Shown here piece after piece: positions 58,468 to 63,911 of a stretch of DNA of 63,911 nucleotides. This DNA is from Thermus arciformis. GTDB taxonomy: Bacteria; Deinococcota; Deinococci; Deinococcales; Thermaceae. The DNA is taken from the NCBI RefSeq assembly GCF_900102145.1, contig NZ_FNBC01000010.1:1-63911 (forward strand), written 5' to 3'. The position numbers and the translations under genes are program-made. The notes below the pieces were generated by a model. The model had not been told where the DNA came from, did not search any database, and saw nothing but the letters and a program-made list of their open reading frames with translations. The number at the start of each line of letters is the position of its first letter. The stretch's first letter is position 1.

Positions 58468-60941
58468 GGCAGACCTCCCAAGCGCACGCCTTCCTCGTCC
58501 ATGAGCACCTCCGCCGCCTGCCCCCCGTAGAGGAAGGCGAGGCGCACCTCGCTCTTGGCCGCGTCCAGGGTGAAGCGCATGGCCCAGCAGCACCGGTCCA
58601 GGACCAGGACGAAGCGGGGCTTTAGGGGTTCCCCAGGGAGGTTCTGGCTGAGGAGGGCGGCGAGGTGGAGCCGGGTGTTCTCCCGGCCGAGGAAGGTGAG
58701 GGTAGGGCCGAAGTTCCGGAGGGCGAGGGCGTAGCCTTCGGGGCTTGAGGGCCTTCGGGTGTAGGTGAGGCTTCCCGAGAGGGAAAGCCCGGGGAGGGCG
58801 TTTTCCCCCGAGGCGTCAGGGGGCGAAGGCGGCCAAAGCTCCAGGCCCCCGCTAAAGGCGAGGTCCTTGAGGTAGACCCCCCCGTCCTCCACCTCCGGCA
58901 GGTGGAGGTTGGCCGTGAGGCGGAAGGCCACCTCGGGGAGGGCCTGGGTGAGGCCGAGGCGGAGGTTCGTCCCCCGGAAGCCCTCCTGGTACCGCCCGGA
59001 GAGGAGGAGGTCTAGAAGGGGCCCCGGGGCGCTTCCCGAGCGGAAGCCCGCCTGGTAGGCGAGGGCGGTGGGGTCCAGGGTGGCCTGGAGGGAGAGGCTT
59101 TGGGGGCCGAAGATGGCCTGCCCCGAGGCCTGGAGGGCGTCCTTGGGCCAGTCCCTCCGGGCCTGGAGGGTGTAGGCCTCCTGGCCTTCCCGGTAGGCCA
59201 GGGTGAGGCTCGTCTCCAGGGGCCCTTCCCCGTTCAGGCCGTGGCGGTGGGCGAGGTTTAGGCTTCCTGCGGGGAGGGCGTAGGCCCCCTGGAGGAGGAG
59301 GGGGTCAAAGAGGGCCTTTGGGTGGTCGTAGCGGAGGCTTGCCCGCAAGGAGAAGGGGTAGGGGGTGAGGCTACCCTCCAGGCGGGTCTCCAGGGGGCCT
59401 TCCTCCAGGCCCCGCTTGTGGTAGAGGAGGAGGCTGTACCCCTGGTCCTGGAGCCTCCCCTCGCCCTCCAGGGGGAGGTAGCCCGTCTTTTCCAGATCCC
59501 ACCCTCCCTTCAGGCTCAGGGCCAGGGGCCTTTCCTGGAAGGCGAGAGCCAAGGTGGCCTGGTGGGTCCTCCGCTGGGGCAAGGCGTCAAAGCGGAAGGG
59601 GCTTTCCCCCTCCTGGACGCTCCTCAGGTAGCCCGCCTCGAGGCTGAGGCCCCCGAAGGTTTGGCGCAGGGCGGCCCGGGTGGTCCAGTCCACCTGGCGC
59701 TCGGGCTCCCCGTCGGGGTTCTGGGTGGTGTAGTAGAAGCCCCGGAAGCGGTTTTCCGCCTGGAGGCTGGCCCCGGGCCAGGGGACGAGGACGAGGCTTT
59801 CCGTGTGGGTGAGGAGAAGCCTGCCCGCCTCGGCGTAGGGGCCGAGGGCCCGGGCGGAGCGGTTTAGGGGGTTGGTCTCCGCCAGGTAGCGCCCGAGCTG
59901 AAGCCCCGCCTGCAGGCTGAAGGGGCCCTGGCGGAGGGTGGGGCTTTGCGCCTCCAGCTCGGGGAGGCGCTGGAGGGTGCGGGGCGGGGGGGTGGAGGGG
60001 TCGTGGTCCAGGAAGCCCTCGAGCCGCAAGGCGTAGCGCCAGTCCTGGGGGGCGGGGGTGCCGGGGAGGAGGGCCTCGAGGCGGAAGCGGGTGAGCTTCT
60101 CCCGGGTGTCGTCCCGCTCTATGAGGGCCGAGACCGAAAACTCCTGGCGCTTTAGGCCGTACTCCCCTCGGTACTGGAAGGTGTCGGGGGGGGTGTGGAG
60201 GAAGAAGTAGCGCTCCTTGGCCTCCCCGGTGCCGTAGTGGTCCAGGCCGAAGCCGTAGCCCCGGCCCTGGTAGTAGCGGAGGAGGGTGTAGCCGAGGCCG
60301 AAGGCGGCCACGTAGGGGAGGTCGGCCTTCACATAGAGGCCCCCCTCGTCCTGGCCCACCTCGAGGCGGGGCCGCCTCTCCGAGAGGTAGAGGAGGAGGA
60401 CGGGCAGGGTGAGGACGGGCTTCTCCTGGACCAGGAGGGTCACGTCCCGGGCCACCACCCGGTCCCCGGGGTAGAGGACCACTTCCCGGGCGCGGAAGGC
60501 GTAGTCCGGCACCTCCTGGCCGCAGGAGGCGCACGGGGTGGCGTAGCCCTCCTCCAGGAGGATCGCCCCCGCCGCCCGCTGGCAGAGGGGGCCGGTGAGG
60601 AGGAGGTTCTCGGCCTCTATGCGGACCTCGAGGGCGTCAAAGCCCTCGTCCTCGAGGTCCACCTGGAGCTCCTCGGCCTCAATGAGGCGCCCCTCCCGGT
60701 CCCGGTAGCGCACCTTCCCCGAGAAGAAAAGAAGCCTCTTTCCCCGCAGGTAGACCACCCGCTCCGCCTCCAAGGCCTCCCCGTCCCGCTCCAGGCGCAC
60801 CGGGCTTCCCACGAGCACCAAGACCTCCTCCCCCCCCTCCTCCCTTAGCTCCAGCCTCTCCGCCTCCAGCACCCGGATCACCCGCTCCTGGGCCAGGGCG
60901 GGAAGGAGGAGAAGGAGGAGGAGGAGGGGAAGCCACCTCAC
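58464..60941 (-). CDS. LptD/OstA-like outer-membrane protein
   Basis: An 825-residue exported protein with signal MRWLPLLLLLLLLPALAQ. Residues about 20-120 (RVIRVLEAERLELREEGG, RVVYLRGKRLLFFSGKVRYR) are an OstA/LptA-type beta-jellyroll. CASCGQEVPDYAFRAREVVL is followed by a long beta-barrel region with alternating strands such as GFGLDHYGTGEAKERYFFL. The conserved Cys pairs of LptD are reduced to scattered Cys (CQRAAG, CASCG and CC near the C-terminus). The GTG overlaps the lptG stop (GTGA). The usual substrate, LPS, is not known in Thermus. Confidence 0.82.
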   Translation of the reverse strand: MRWLPLLLLLLLLPALAQERVIRVLEAERLELREEGGEEVLVLVGSPVRLERDGEALEAERVVYLRGKRLLFFSGKVRYRDREGRLIEAEELQVDLEDEGFDALEVRIEAENLLLTGPLCQRAAGAILLEEGYATPCASCGQEVPDYAFRAREVVLYPGDRVVARDVTLLVQEKPVLTLPVLLLYLSERRPRLEVGQDEGGLYVKADLPYVAAFGLGYTLLRYYQGRGYGFGLDHYGTGEAKERYFFLHTPPDTFQYRGEYGLKRQEFSVSALIERDDTREKLTRFRLEALLPGTPAPQDWRYALRLEGFLDHDPSTPPPRTLQRLPELEAQSPTLRQGPFSLQAGLQLGRYLAETNPLNRSARALGPYAEAGRLLLTHTESLVLVPWPGASLQAENRFRGFYYTTQNPDGEPERQVDWTTRAALRQTFGGLSLEAGYLRSVQEGESPFRFDALPQRRTHQATLALAFQERPLALSLKGGWDLEKTGYLPLEGEGRLQDQGYSLLLYHKRGLEEGPLETRLEGSLTPYPFSLRASLRYDHPKALFDPLLLQGAYALPAGSLNLAHRHGLNGEGPLETSLTLAYREGQEAYTLQARRDWPKDALQASGQAIFGPQSLSLQATLDPTALAYQAGFRSGSAPGPLLDLLLSGRYQEGFRGTNLRLGLTQALPEVAFRLTANLHLPEVEDGGVYLKDLAFSGGLELWPPSPPDASGENALPGLSLSGSLTYTRRPSSPEGYALALRNFGPTLTFLGRENTRLHLAALLSQNLPGEPLKPRFVLVLDRCCWAMRFTLDAAKSEVRLAFLYGGQAAEVLMDEEGVRLGGLP

Positions 60942-61981
60942 CGGCGCCCTCCCAGGAAGAGGAGAAGGCCCAAGGCCCCGTAGAGGAGGTTGGGCCCCCA
61001 GGCGGCGAGGATGGGGTTTAGGGCGTTTTGCTCCCCCATGATCCGCCCCACGCTCCAGGTGGCGTAGTAGAAGAAGGTGAGGACGGCCACCCCCACAAGC
61101 CCAAGGCTCCGGCTTCCCCCGAGGAGGTAGAAGGCGAGGCCCACGGCGAAGAGGGCGAAGACCAGGGCCGAGGCGGGCTCGGCGAAGCGGCGGTAGTAGG
61201 TGGTGGCCTCGAGGCCCGCCTTCACCCCTAGGGCCCTGAGCCTGGCCACCTCCTCCCTAAGCTCGGCGAGGCCCATGCGGTTCGCCGGGTTCTGCCAGGG
61301 CTCAAAGGTGAGGTCCTTGAGGTAAAGCTCCCCCCTTTGGAAGCGGGTCAGGGTGCGGGGGCGGTCCCCCTCGTAGGTGGCCCTTAGGCCCTCCTCCACC
61401 CGCAAGACCCCTCCCTGGAAGCGCCCCCTTTGGGCCAGGAGGACCTCCTCCCGGGAGAGCACCCGGAGCTCCCCGATCTCCTCCCCCTTCACCTCCCCCA
61501 CGTAGACCACCCGGCCCCTGGCGTCCTGAAAGGTGGCCCCCGGGGTGAGGAGGGCCCGGGGGCGCTCCAGGACCTGCCGCCTCAGGAGGTCCTGCCCCTG
61601 GGCCAAGGACCGGGGCACCAGGCTCTCCCCCAGGAGGAAGGCGAAGAGGGCGATGCCGCTTCCCAAGAGGAGGAAGGGCCAAAGGACCCGCTCCCGCCGC
61701 ACCCCCAGGGCCAGGAGGGCCTTGAGCTCGGCGTCTTCGGCCATGCGGGAGAGGAGGAGGAGGAGGGCGAAGAGGTAGGCCACCGGGGCCCCCCGCACCA
61801 CGGCCTCGGGGGTGCGGTAGAGGAGGTAGAGGAGGAGGGTGTAGGGGTCGGCCCCTTTGGCCACCAGGGGGGCCAGGACCTCGTAGACCGCCCCCGCCAG
61901 GAAGAGGAGGACCAAGACGGCAAGCCCCCCGGCGAAGAGGTCCAGGGCTTCCCTCAGGAGGTAGCGGTCCAGGGTCTTCAC
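60938..61981 (-). CDS. LptF/LptG (YjgP/YjgQ) family permease
   Basis: A 347-residue inner-membrane protein. KTLDRYLLREALDLFAGGLA is the family's N-terminal amphipathic start and first helix; TPEAVVRGAPVAYLFALLLL and MAEDAELKALLALGVRRERV contain the second helix pair and coupling region. A periplasmic beta-jellyroll occupies about 120-245, and three helices end the protein (VGLAFYLLGGSRSLGLVGVA). It pairs with the protein encoded upstream as LptG with LptF. The GTG at 61981 overlaps its stop (GTGA). Confidence 0.87.
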   Translation of the reverse strand: MKTLDRYLLREALDLFAGGLAVLVLLFLAGAVYEVLAPLVAKGADPYTLLLYLLYRTPEAVVRGAPVAYLFALLLLLSRMAEDAELKALLALGVRRERVLWPFLLLGSGIALFAFLLGESLVPRSLAQGQDLLRRQVLERPRALLTPGATFQDARGRVVYVGEVKGEEIGELRVLSREEVLLAQRGRFQGGVLRVEEGLRATYEGDRPRTLTRFQRGELYLKDLTFEPWQNPANRMGLAELREEVARLRALGVKAGLEATTYYRRFAEPASALVFALFAVGLAFYLLGGSRSLGLVGVAVLTFFYYATWSVGRIMGEQNALNPILAAWGPNLLYGALGLLLFLGGRR

Positions 61982-62988
61982 CTTAGCCTCCAGGCCAGAA
62001 AAGAGGCCAAAGCCCCGTAGAAGAGGTCGGGGAGGTAGGCGAGGAGGGGGCTCACGTCGTAGCGGGCGAGCTGGGCCGTGAGGGTCCAGAGGACGTAGTA
62101 GCCGAAGATGAGGAGCACCACCCCCAAAAAGGCCCAGGAGGCCTCCTTGAGGGAGAGGCCCAAAAGGGCGGCGCTCACCCCCAAAAGGAAGCCCCCCAGG
62201 GCGTCGGCCAGGCGGCGGTGGAAGGCGAAGCGGGCCCCCGCCTCCACCTGGCCCCGGGCCCAAAGCTCCCTGAGGGTGCTGGTGTCGTAGGGGTCCCGGG
62301 AGCCCAGGCTCTCCTTGGGGCGGAAGAGGGCGGGGAAGGGGAGGAGGCCTTGGAAGGGTTTGGGCCTGTCCCCTTCCAGCACGTACCCCGTAAACCGCCA
62401 CCCCTCCCGGTCCCAGATCCCTTCGGCGGCGCTGTAGATGTGGCCCTCCTCGTCCACCACCCGGACGCCGAAGAGGCGGTTTCGCCCCTCCTCGGGGCGC
62501 ACCTCCTCGGCGTAGTAGACCCCCAGGCCCTCGAGGGCGTAGAGCTGTTGCCGGAGGGTGCCGCTCGGGGTCCCTTCCCCGTAGAGGAGGCGGGAGAGGG
62601 CCCCGTCGTAGGCCTCCAGGGCCTTGGGCCTGAGCTCGGCCAGGTTGTAGAGGTTGAGGAGGCCCACCAGGAGGGAGAGGAGGAGGAGGGGACGGAGGAG
62701 GGCCAAAGGCGGCACCCCGGCGGCGTAGGCCGCCTTCAGCTCCGACTGGCGGATGAGGCGGGCGAGGCCCACCAGGATGGCGAAGACCAGGCCCAAGGGC
62801 AGGGCCAGGCTTAGGGTCCAGGGAAGGCGGTAGAGGATCAGGGAGGCGATCTCCCTCACCCCCGCCCCCCGGCTCAGGAGCACCCCGGAGAGGCTGGAGA
62901 GGAGGTCAAAGGTGAGGAGGGCCACGAAGAGGAGGACCCCCACCAGATAAGGGACGAGGACCTCCCGGAGGACGTAGCGCCCCAGCAC
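61978..62988 (-). CDS. LptF/LptG (YjgP/YjgQ) family permease, first gene of operon
   Basis: A 336-residue paralogue of the following gene: GRYVLREVLVPYLVGVLLFV, LPWTLSLALPLGLVFAILVG and RQSELKAAYAAGVPPLALLR match the same family, with a periplasmic domain (about 130-230) and three C-terminal helices. With the partner it would extract a lipid from the inner membrane and pass it to the OstA/LptD-like protein. No LptB ATPase gene is present here. The GTG at 62988 lies six bases after TATACT, so the operon mRNA is likely leaderless. Confidence 0.87.
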   Translation of the reverse strand: MLGRYVLREVLVPYLVGVLLFVALLTFDLLSSLSGVLLSRGAGVREIASLILYRLPWTLSLALPLGLVFAILVGLARLIRQSELKAAYAAGVPPLALLRPLLLLSLLVGLLNLYNLAELRPKALEAYDGALSRLLYGEGTPSGTLRQQLYALEGLGVYYAEEVRPEEGRNRLFGVRVVDEEGHIYSAAEGIWDREGWRFTGYVLEGDRPKPFQGLLPFPALFRPKESLGSRDPYDTSTLRELWARGQVEAGARFAFHRRLADALGGFLLGVSAALLGLSLKEASWAFLGVVLLIFGYYVLWTLTAQLARYDVSPLLAYLPDLFYGALASFLAWRLR

Positions 62989-62994
62989 GGGGGA

Positions 62995-63000
62995 AGTATA
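62995..63000 (-). promoter_or_regulatory. -10 box of the lptF-lptG-lptD operon
   Basis: TATACT on the minus strand ends six bases before the GTG at 62988, with no ribosome-binding site between. A good -35 is not evident. Confidence 0.6.
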
Positions 63001-63016
63001 CGCAAGGCGGATGAGA

Positions 63017-63045
63017 AAACGAGGAAGCCCCGCCGCGGGGGGCTT
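63017..63045 (-). terminator. Terminator hairpin after the Usp-like gene
   Basis: On the minus strand AAGCCCC pairs with GGGGCTT across a GC-rich loop (63025-63045), followed by a T-rich CGTTTTCTC. It overlaps the stop codon of the Usp-like gene and precedes the lptF promoter. Confidence 0.6.
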
Positions 63046-63460
63046 AGGCGGCCTGGGCGATCACGTGGATCACCGGGAGGCCGAAGCGCTCCGCCTGGGT
63101 GTGGACATCCAGCCTAAGCCACCGGGAAAGCCCTGGGGGCAGGGTGGAGAGGACGATGGCCTGGTAGGCCCCGGGGTGGGCGAGGAGCTCCTCCTCTATG
63201 GCGAGGAGGGGGGAGATGTCCCCCGCCTTGGCCTCCTCCACGGGGATGCCTTGGGCCTCGAGGGCCCGCTTGGCCGCTTCCGCCTCCTCCTCGGCCCGGC
63301 GCCGCACCTCGTTCTCCTCGTAGACCCACCCGGGAGGGGGGACCGCCGGGACCAGGAGGACGAAGCGGGCCTTTGGGTCTTGGGCCAAAAGCTCCTTGAG
63401 CTTGGCGGCCAGCTCCGGGCTCTTGGCCGTGCGGTGGGCCACCACCAGGTACCGGGCCAT
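63044..63460 (-). CDS. Universal-stress-protein-like nucleotide-binding fold protein
   Basis: A 138-residue soluble protein. RYLVVAHRTAKSPELAAKLK, RFVLLVPAVPPPG and YQAIVLSTLPPGLSRWLRLD, with a central charged helix (RRRAEEEAEAAKRALEAQ), have the beta-alpha order of UspA-like domains, including a phosphate-loop-like STLPPGLSRWL. Similar stand-alone proteins in actinobacteria are uncharacterised. AAAGGAGGT is well spaced before the ATG, and TATACT lies 24 bases upstream. Function is not known. Confidence 0.72.
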   Translation of the reverse strand: MARYLVVAHRTAKSPELAAKLKELLAQDPKARFVLLVPAVPPPGWVYEENEVRRRAEEEAEAAKRALEAQGIPVEEAKAGDISPLLAIEEELLAHPGAYQAIVLSTLPPGLSRWLRLDVHTQAERFGLPVIHVIAQAA

Positions 63461-63484
63461 GCCGCACCTCCTTTCCGTGGTTCC

Positions 63485-63490
63485 AGTATA
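63485..63490 (-). promoter_or_regulatory. -10 box of the Usp-like gene
   Basis: TATACT on the minus strand, 24 bases before the ATG, leaves room for AAAGGAGGT. It is one of the few genes here with both a leader and a strong ribosome-binding site. No clear -35 is seen. Confidence 0.5.
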
Positions 63491-63596
63491 GCGCCGGATT
63501 TAATGTATTTGTTCCAGTAAAGGCCAAGGGGCCGCCGGAAAACCCCGTAGGGCCTGAGGTTTTTTGCATACCCCTTTGCAAGAGCGAAACCCGTGG

Positions 63597-63602
63597 TATA
63601 AT
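63597..63602 (+). promoter_or_regulatory. -10 box at the edge of the right-hand insertion sequence
   Basis: TATAAT with a possible TTTGCA/TTGCAA -35 15-16 bases upstream (63575-63581). It reads into the transposase gene. It sits at or just outside the presumed left boundary of the element, so part of the promoter may be contributed by the target. Confidence 0.5.
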
Positions 63603-63643
63603 AACCCAAGTTGCTACCTATCCCCTGGATCTGAAAAAATAGT

Positions 63644-63678
63644 GGCCGCTATGCTTTCCCGTCTCATAGCGGCCTTTT
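63644..63678 (+). terminator. Hairpin plus T-run covering the transposase start codon
   Basis: GGCCGCTATG (63644-63653) pairs with CATAGCGGCC (63665-63674), followed by TTTT. The transposase ATG is in the left arm. Such a structure can stop transcription arriving from outside the element and can hide the start codon in read-through RNA, as known for other insertion sequences. Confidence 0.65.
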
Positions 63679-63911
63679 GCATTATAGACGACGCCCTGCA
63701 AGCCATGGGCTACAAGGATGACCCCCAAGCCAAAACGCCCGCCTCCGCCATCCTCACCCTCGCCCTCCTTGCCGCCCTAGAGTTCGGCGGCAAGCACAAC
63801 AAGGCCCTGGCCCTCGCCAAAGACCTCGGCCTCTTCACCCACGTCCCCTCCCCAAGCCGCTTCAACCGCAGGCTCCACGCCCTCTACCCCCTCCTTCTCC
63901 CCCTCCTCCAC
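63651..63911 (+). CDS. Transposase, N-terminal fragment (3' end outside window)
   Basis: An 87-residue open frame runs to the window edge. It reads FCIIDDALQAMGYKDDPQAK, then LLAALEFGGKHNKALALAKD and VPSPSRFNRRLHALYPLLLP. The FC-x-x-DD opening and the Ser-Pro-Ser-x-Phe-x-Arg-Arg region resemble IS982-type transposases, common in Thermus plasmids and chromosomes. No catalytic DDE residues are within the visible part, so the family call is tentative. The ATG lies inside a hairpin; a later ATG at QAMGYKDD is an alternative. Confidence 0.65.
   Translation, partial: MLSRLIAAFCIIDDALQAMGYKDDPQAKTPASAILTLALLAALEFGGKHNKALALAKDLGLFTHVPSPSRFNRRLHALYPLLLPLLH

Larger units (their letters stand above)
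63604..63911 (+). mobile_element. Left end of a second insertion sequence (continues past the window)
   Basis: The transposase gene begins at 63651 and the sequence between about 63604 and 63650 is AT-richer than its surroundings and shows none of the local genes' features. The exact terminal repeat cannot be fixed because the other end is outside the window. Confidence 0.6.

Noticed and set aside
63114-63609. Longer upstream start for the Usp-like region in another frame
   Set aside because: The peptide lacks domain features after the first 40 residues and is antisense-shifted relative to the well-supported Usp-like frame with AAAGGAGGT.
1-63911. tRNA, rRNA, CRISPR arrays, riboswitches and replication origin
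   Set aside because: No cloverleaf-type CCA ends, rRNA-like conserved blocks, regular spaced repeats, known riboswitch cores or DnaA-box clusters were noticed by eye; a covariance-model scan would be needed to exclude small RNAs.

Overview
The window is about 64 kb of very GC-rich DNA (roughly 69% GC by eye). Third codon positions are almost all G or C, GTG and TTG starts are frequent, and proteins are rich in Glu, Arg, Leu, Ala and Pro. Together with gene content this points to Thermus, most probably T. thermophilus: SpeA-type arginine decarboxylase, a TatA/TatC pair without TatB, a futalosine-type UbiD, a long TrmB, and large DUF11 surface proteins. The assignment rests on recognising families and style; no search was run. 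Genes are densely packed, with many 1-4 base overlaps (ATGA, GTGA, TTGA, TAATG) and short intergenic gaps. I see no tRNA, rRNA or CRISPR, and no stretch over 300 bases without a gene or gene remnant.

Layout. 1-0.7 kb: right end of an IS256-type element inserted into a membrane-protein gene. 0.75-6.0 kb (minus): speA, DUF72, alpha/beta hydrolase, prs, M24 peptidase. 6.1-10.7 kb (plus): IscA-type Fe-S protein, then a family-5 substrate-binding protein and two permeases of a peptide-type ABC transporter, without an ATPase. 10.8-16.2 kb (minus): truA, a 102-bp tandem repeat, an iron(III)-type ABC transporter (ATPase, fused permease, binding protein) and an alkaline-phosphatase-superfamily protein. 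16.2-24.5 kb: OsmC, zinc-ribbon protein, MBL hydrolase, double rhodanese, Hsp20, PatB-type aminotransferase, lgt, glutaredoxin, DUF456, alanine dehydrogenase and a CoA-transferase/hydrolase. 24.6-38.0 kb (minus): five consecutive exported-protein genes, namely a 165-aa single DUF11-like domain, 888-aa and 900-aa DUF11 proteins, a 1465-aa protein whose C-terminal third or more looks like an outer-membrane barrel, and a 995-aa DUF11/SdrB-like protein. This looks like a dedicated surface-assembly locus and is the best candidate for an undescribed system. 38.1-49 kb: topA, a cupin-like gene overlapping a convergent VanW gene, rsuA with a newly found 46-aa ORF, AlaX-type editing protein, SDR, a one-domain TrxR-like flavoprotein, a PASTA protein with a vestigial kinase lobe, yraN, ubiD and a response-regulator remnant. 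49-56.8 kb (plus): trmB, glmU, tatA, tatC, aroG, an Fe-S protein, a KstD-like flavoprotein, methylmalonyl-CoA epimerase, VanZ. 56.8-63.5 kb (minus): SDR, lipoprotein, LptD-like barrel, LptG, LptF and a Usp-like protein. The right edge enters a second insertion sequence.

Two genome-wide themes stand out. First, at least a dozen genes have a TANNNT-type -10 box 5-11 bases before their start codon, implying leaderless transcripts; one pair (42881 minus / 42901 plus) shares a single symmetric -10. Second, a dispersed hairpin repeat sits directly after stop codons and often contributes the stop codon itself. Envelope biogenesis is heavily represented: lgt, Tat, LptDFG-like proteins, GlmU, VanW, VanZ, PASTA and the DUF11 locus.
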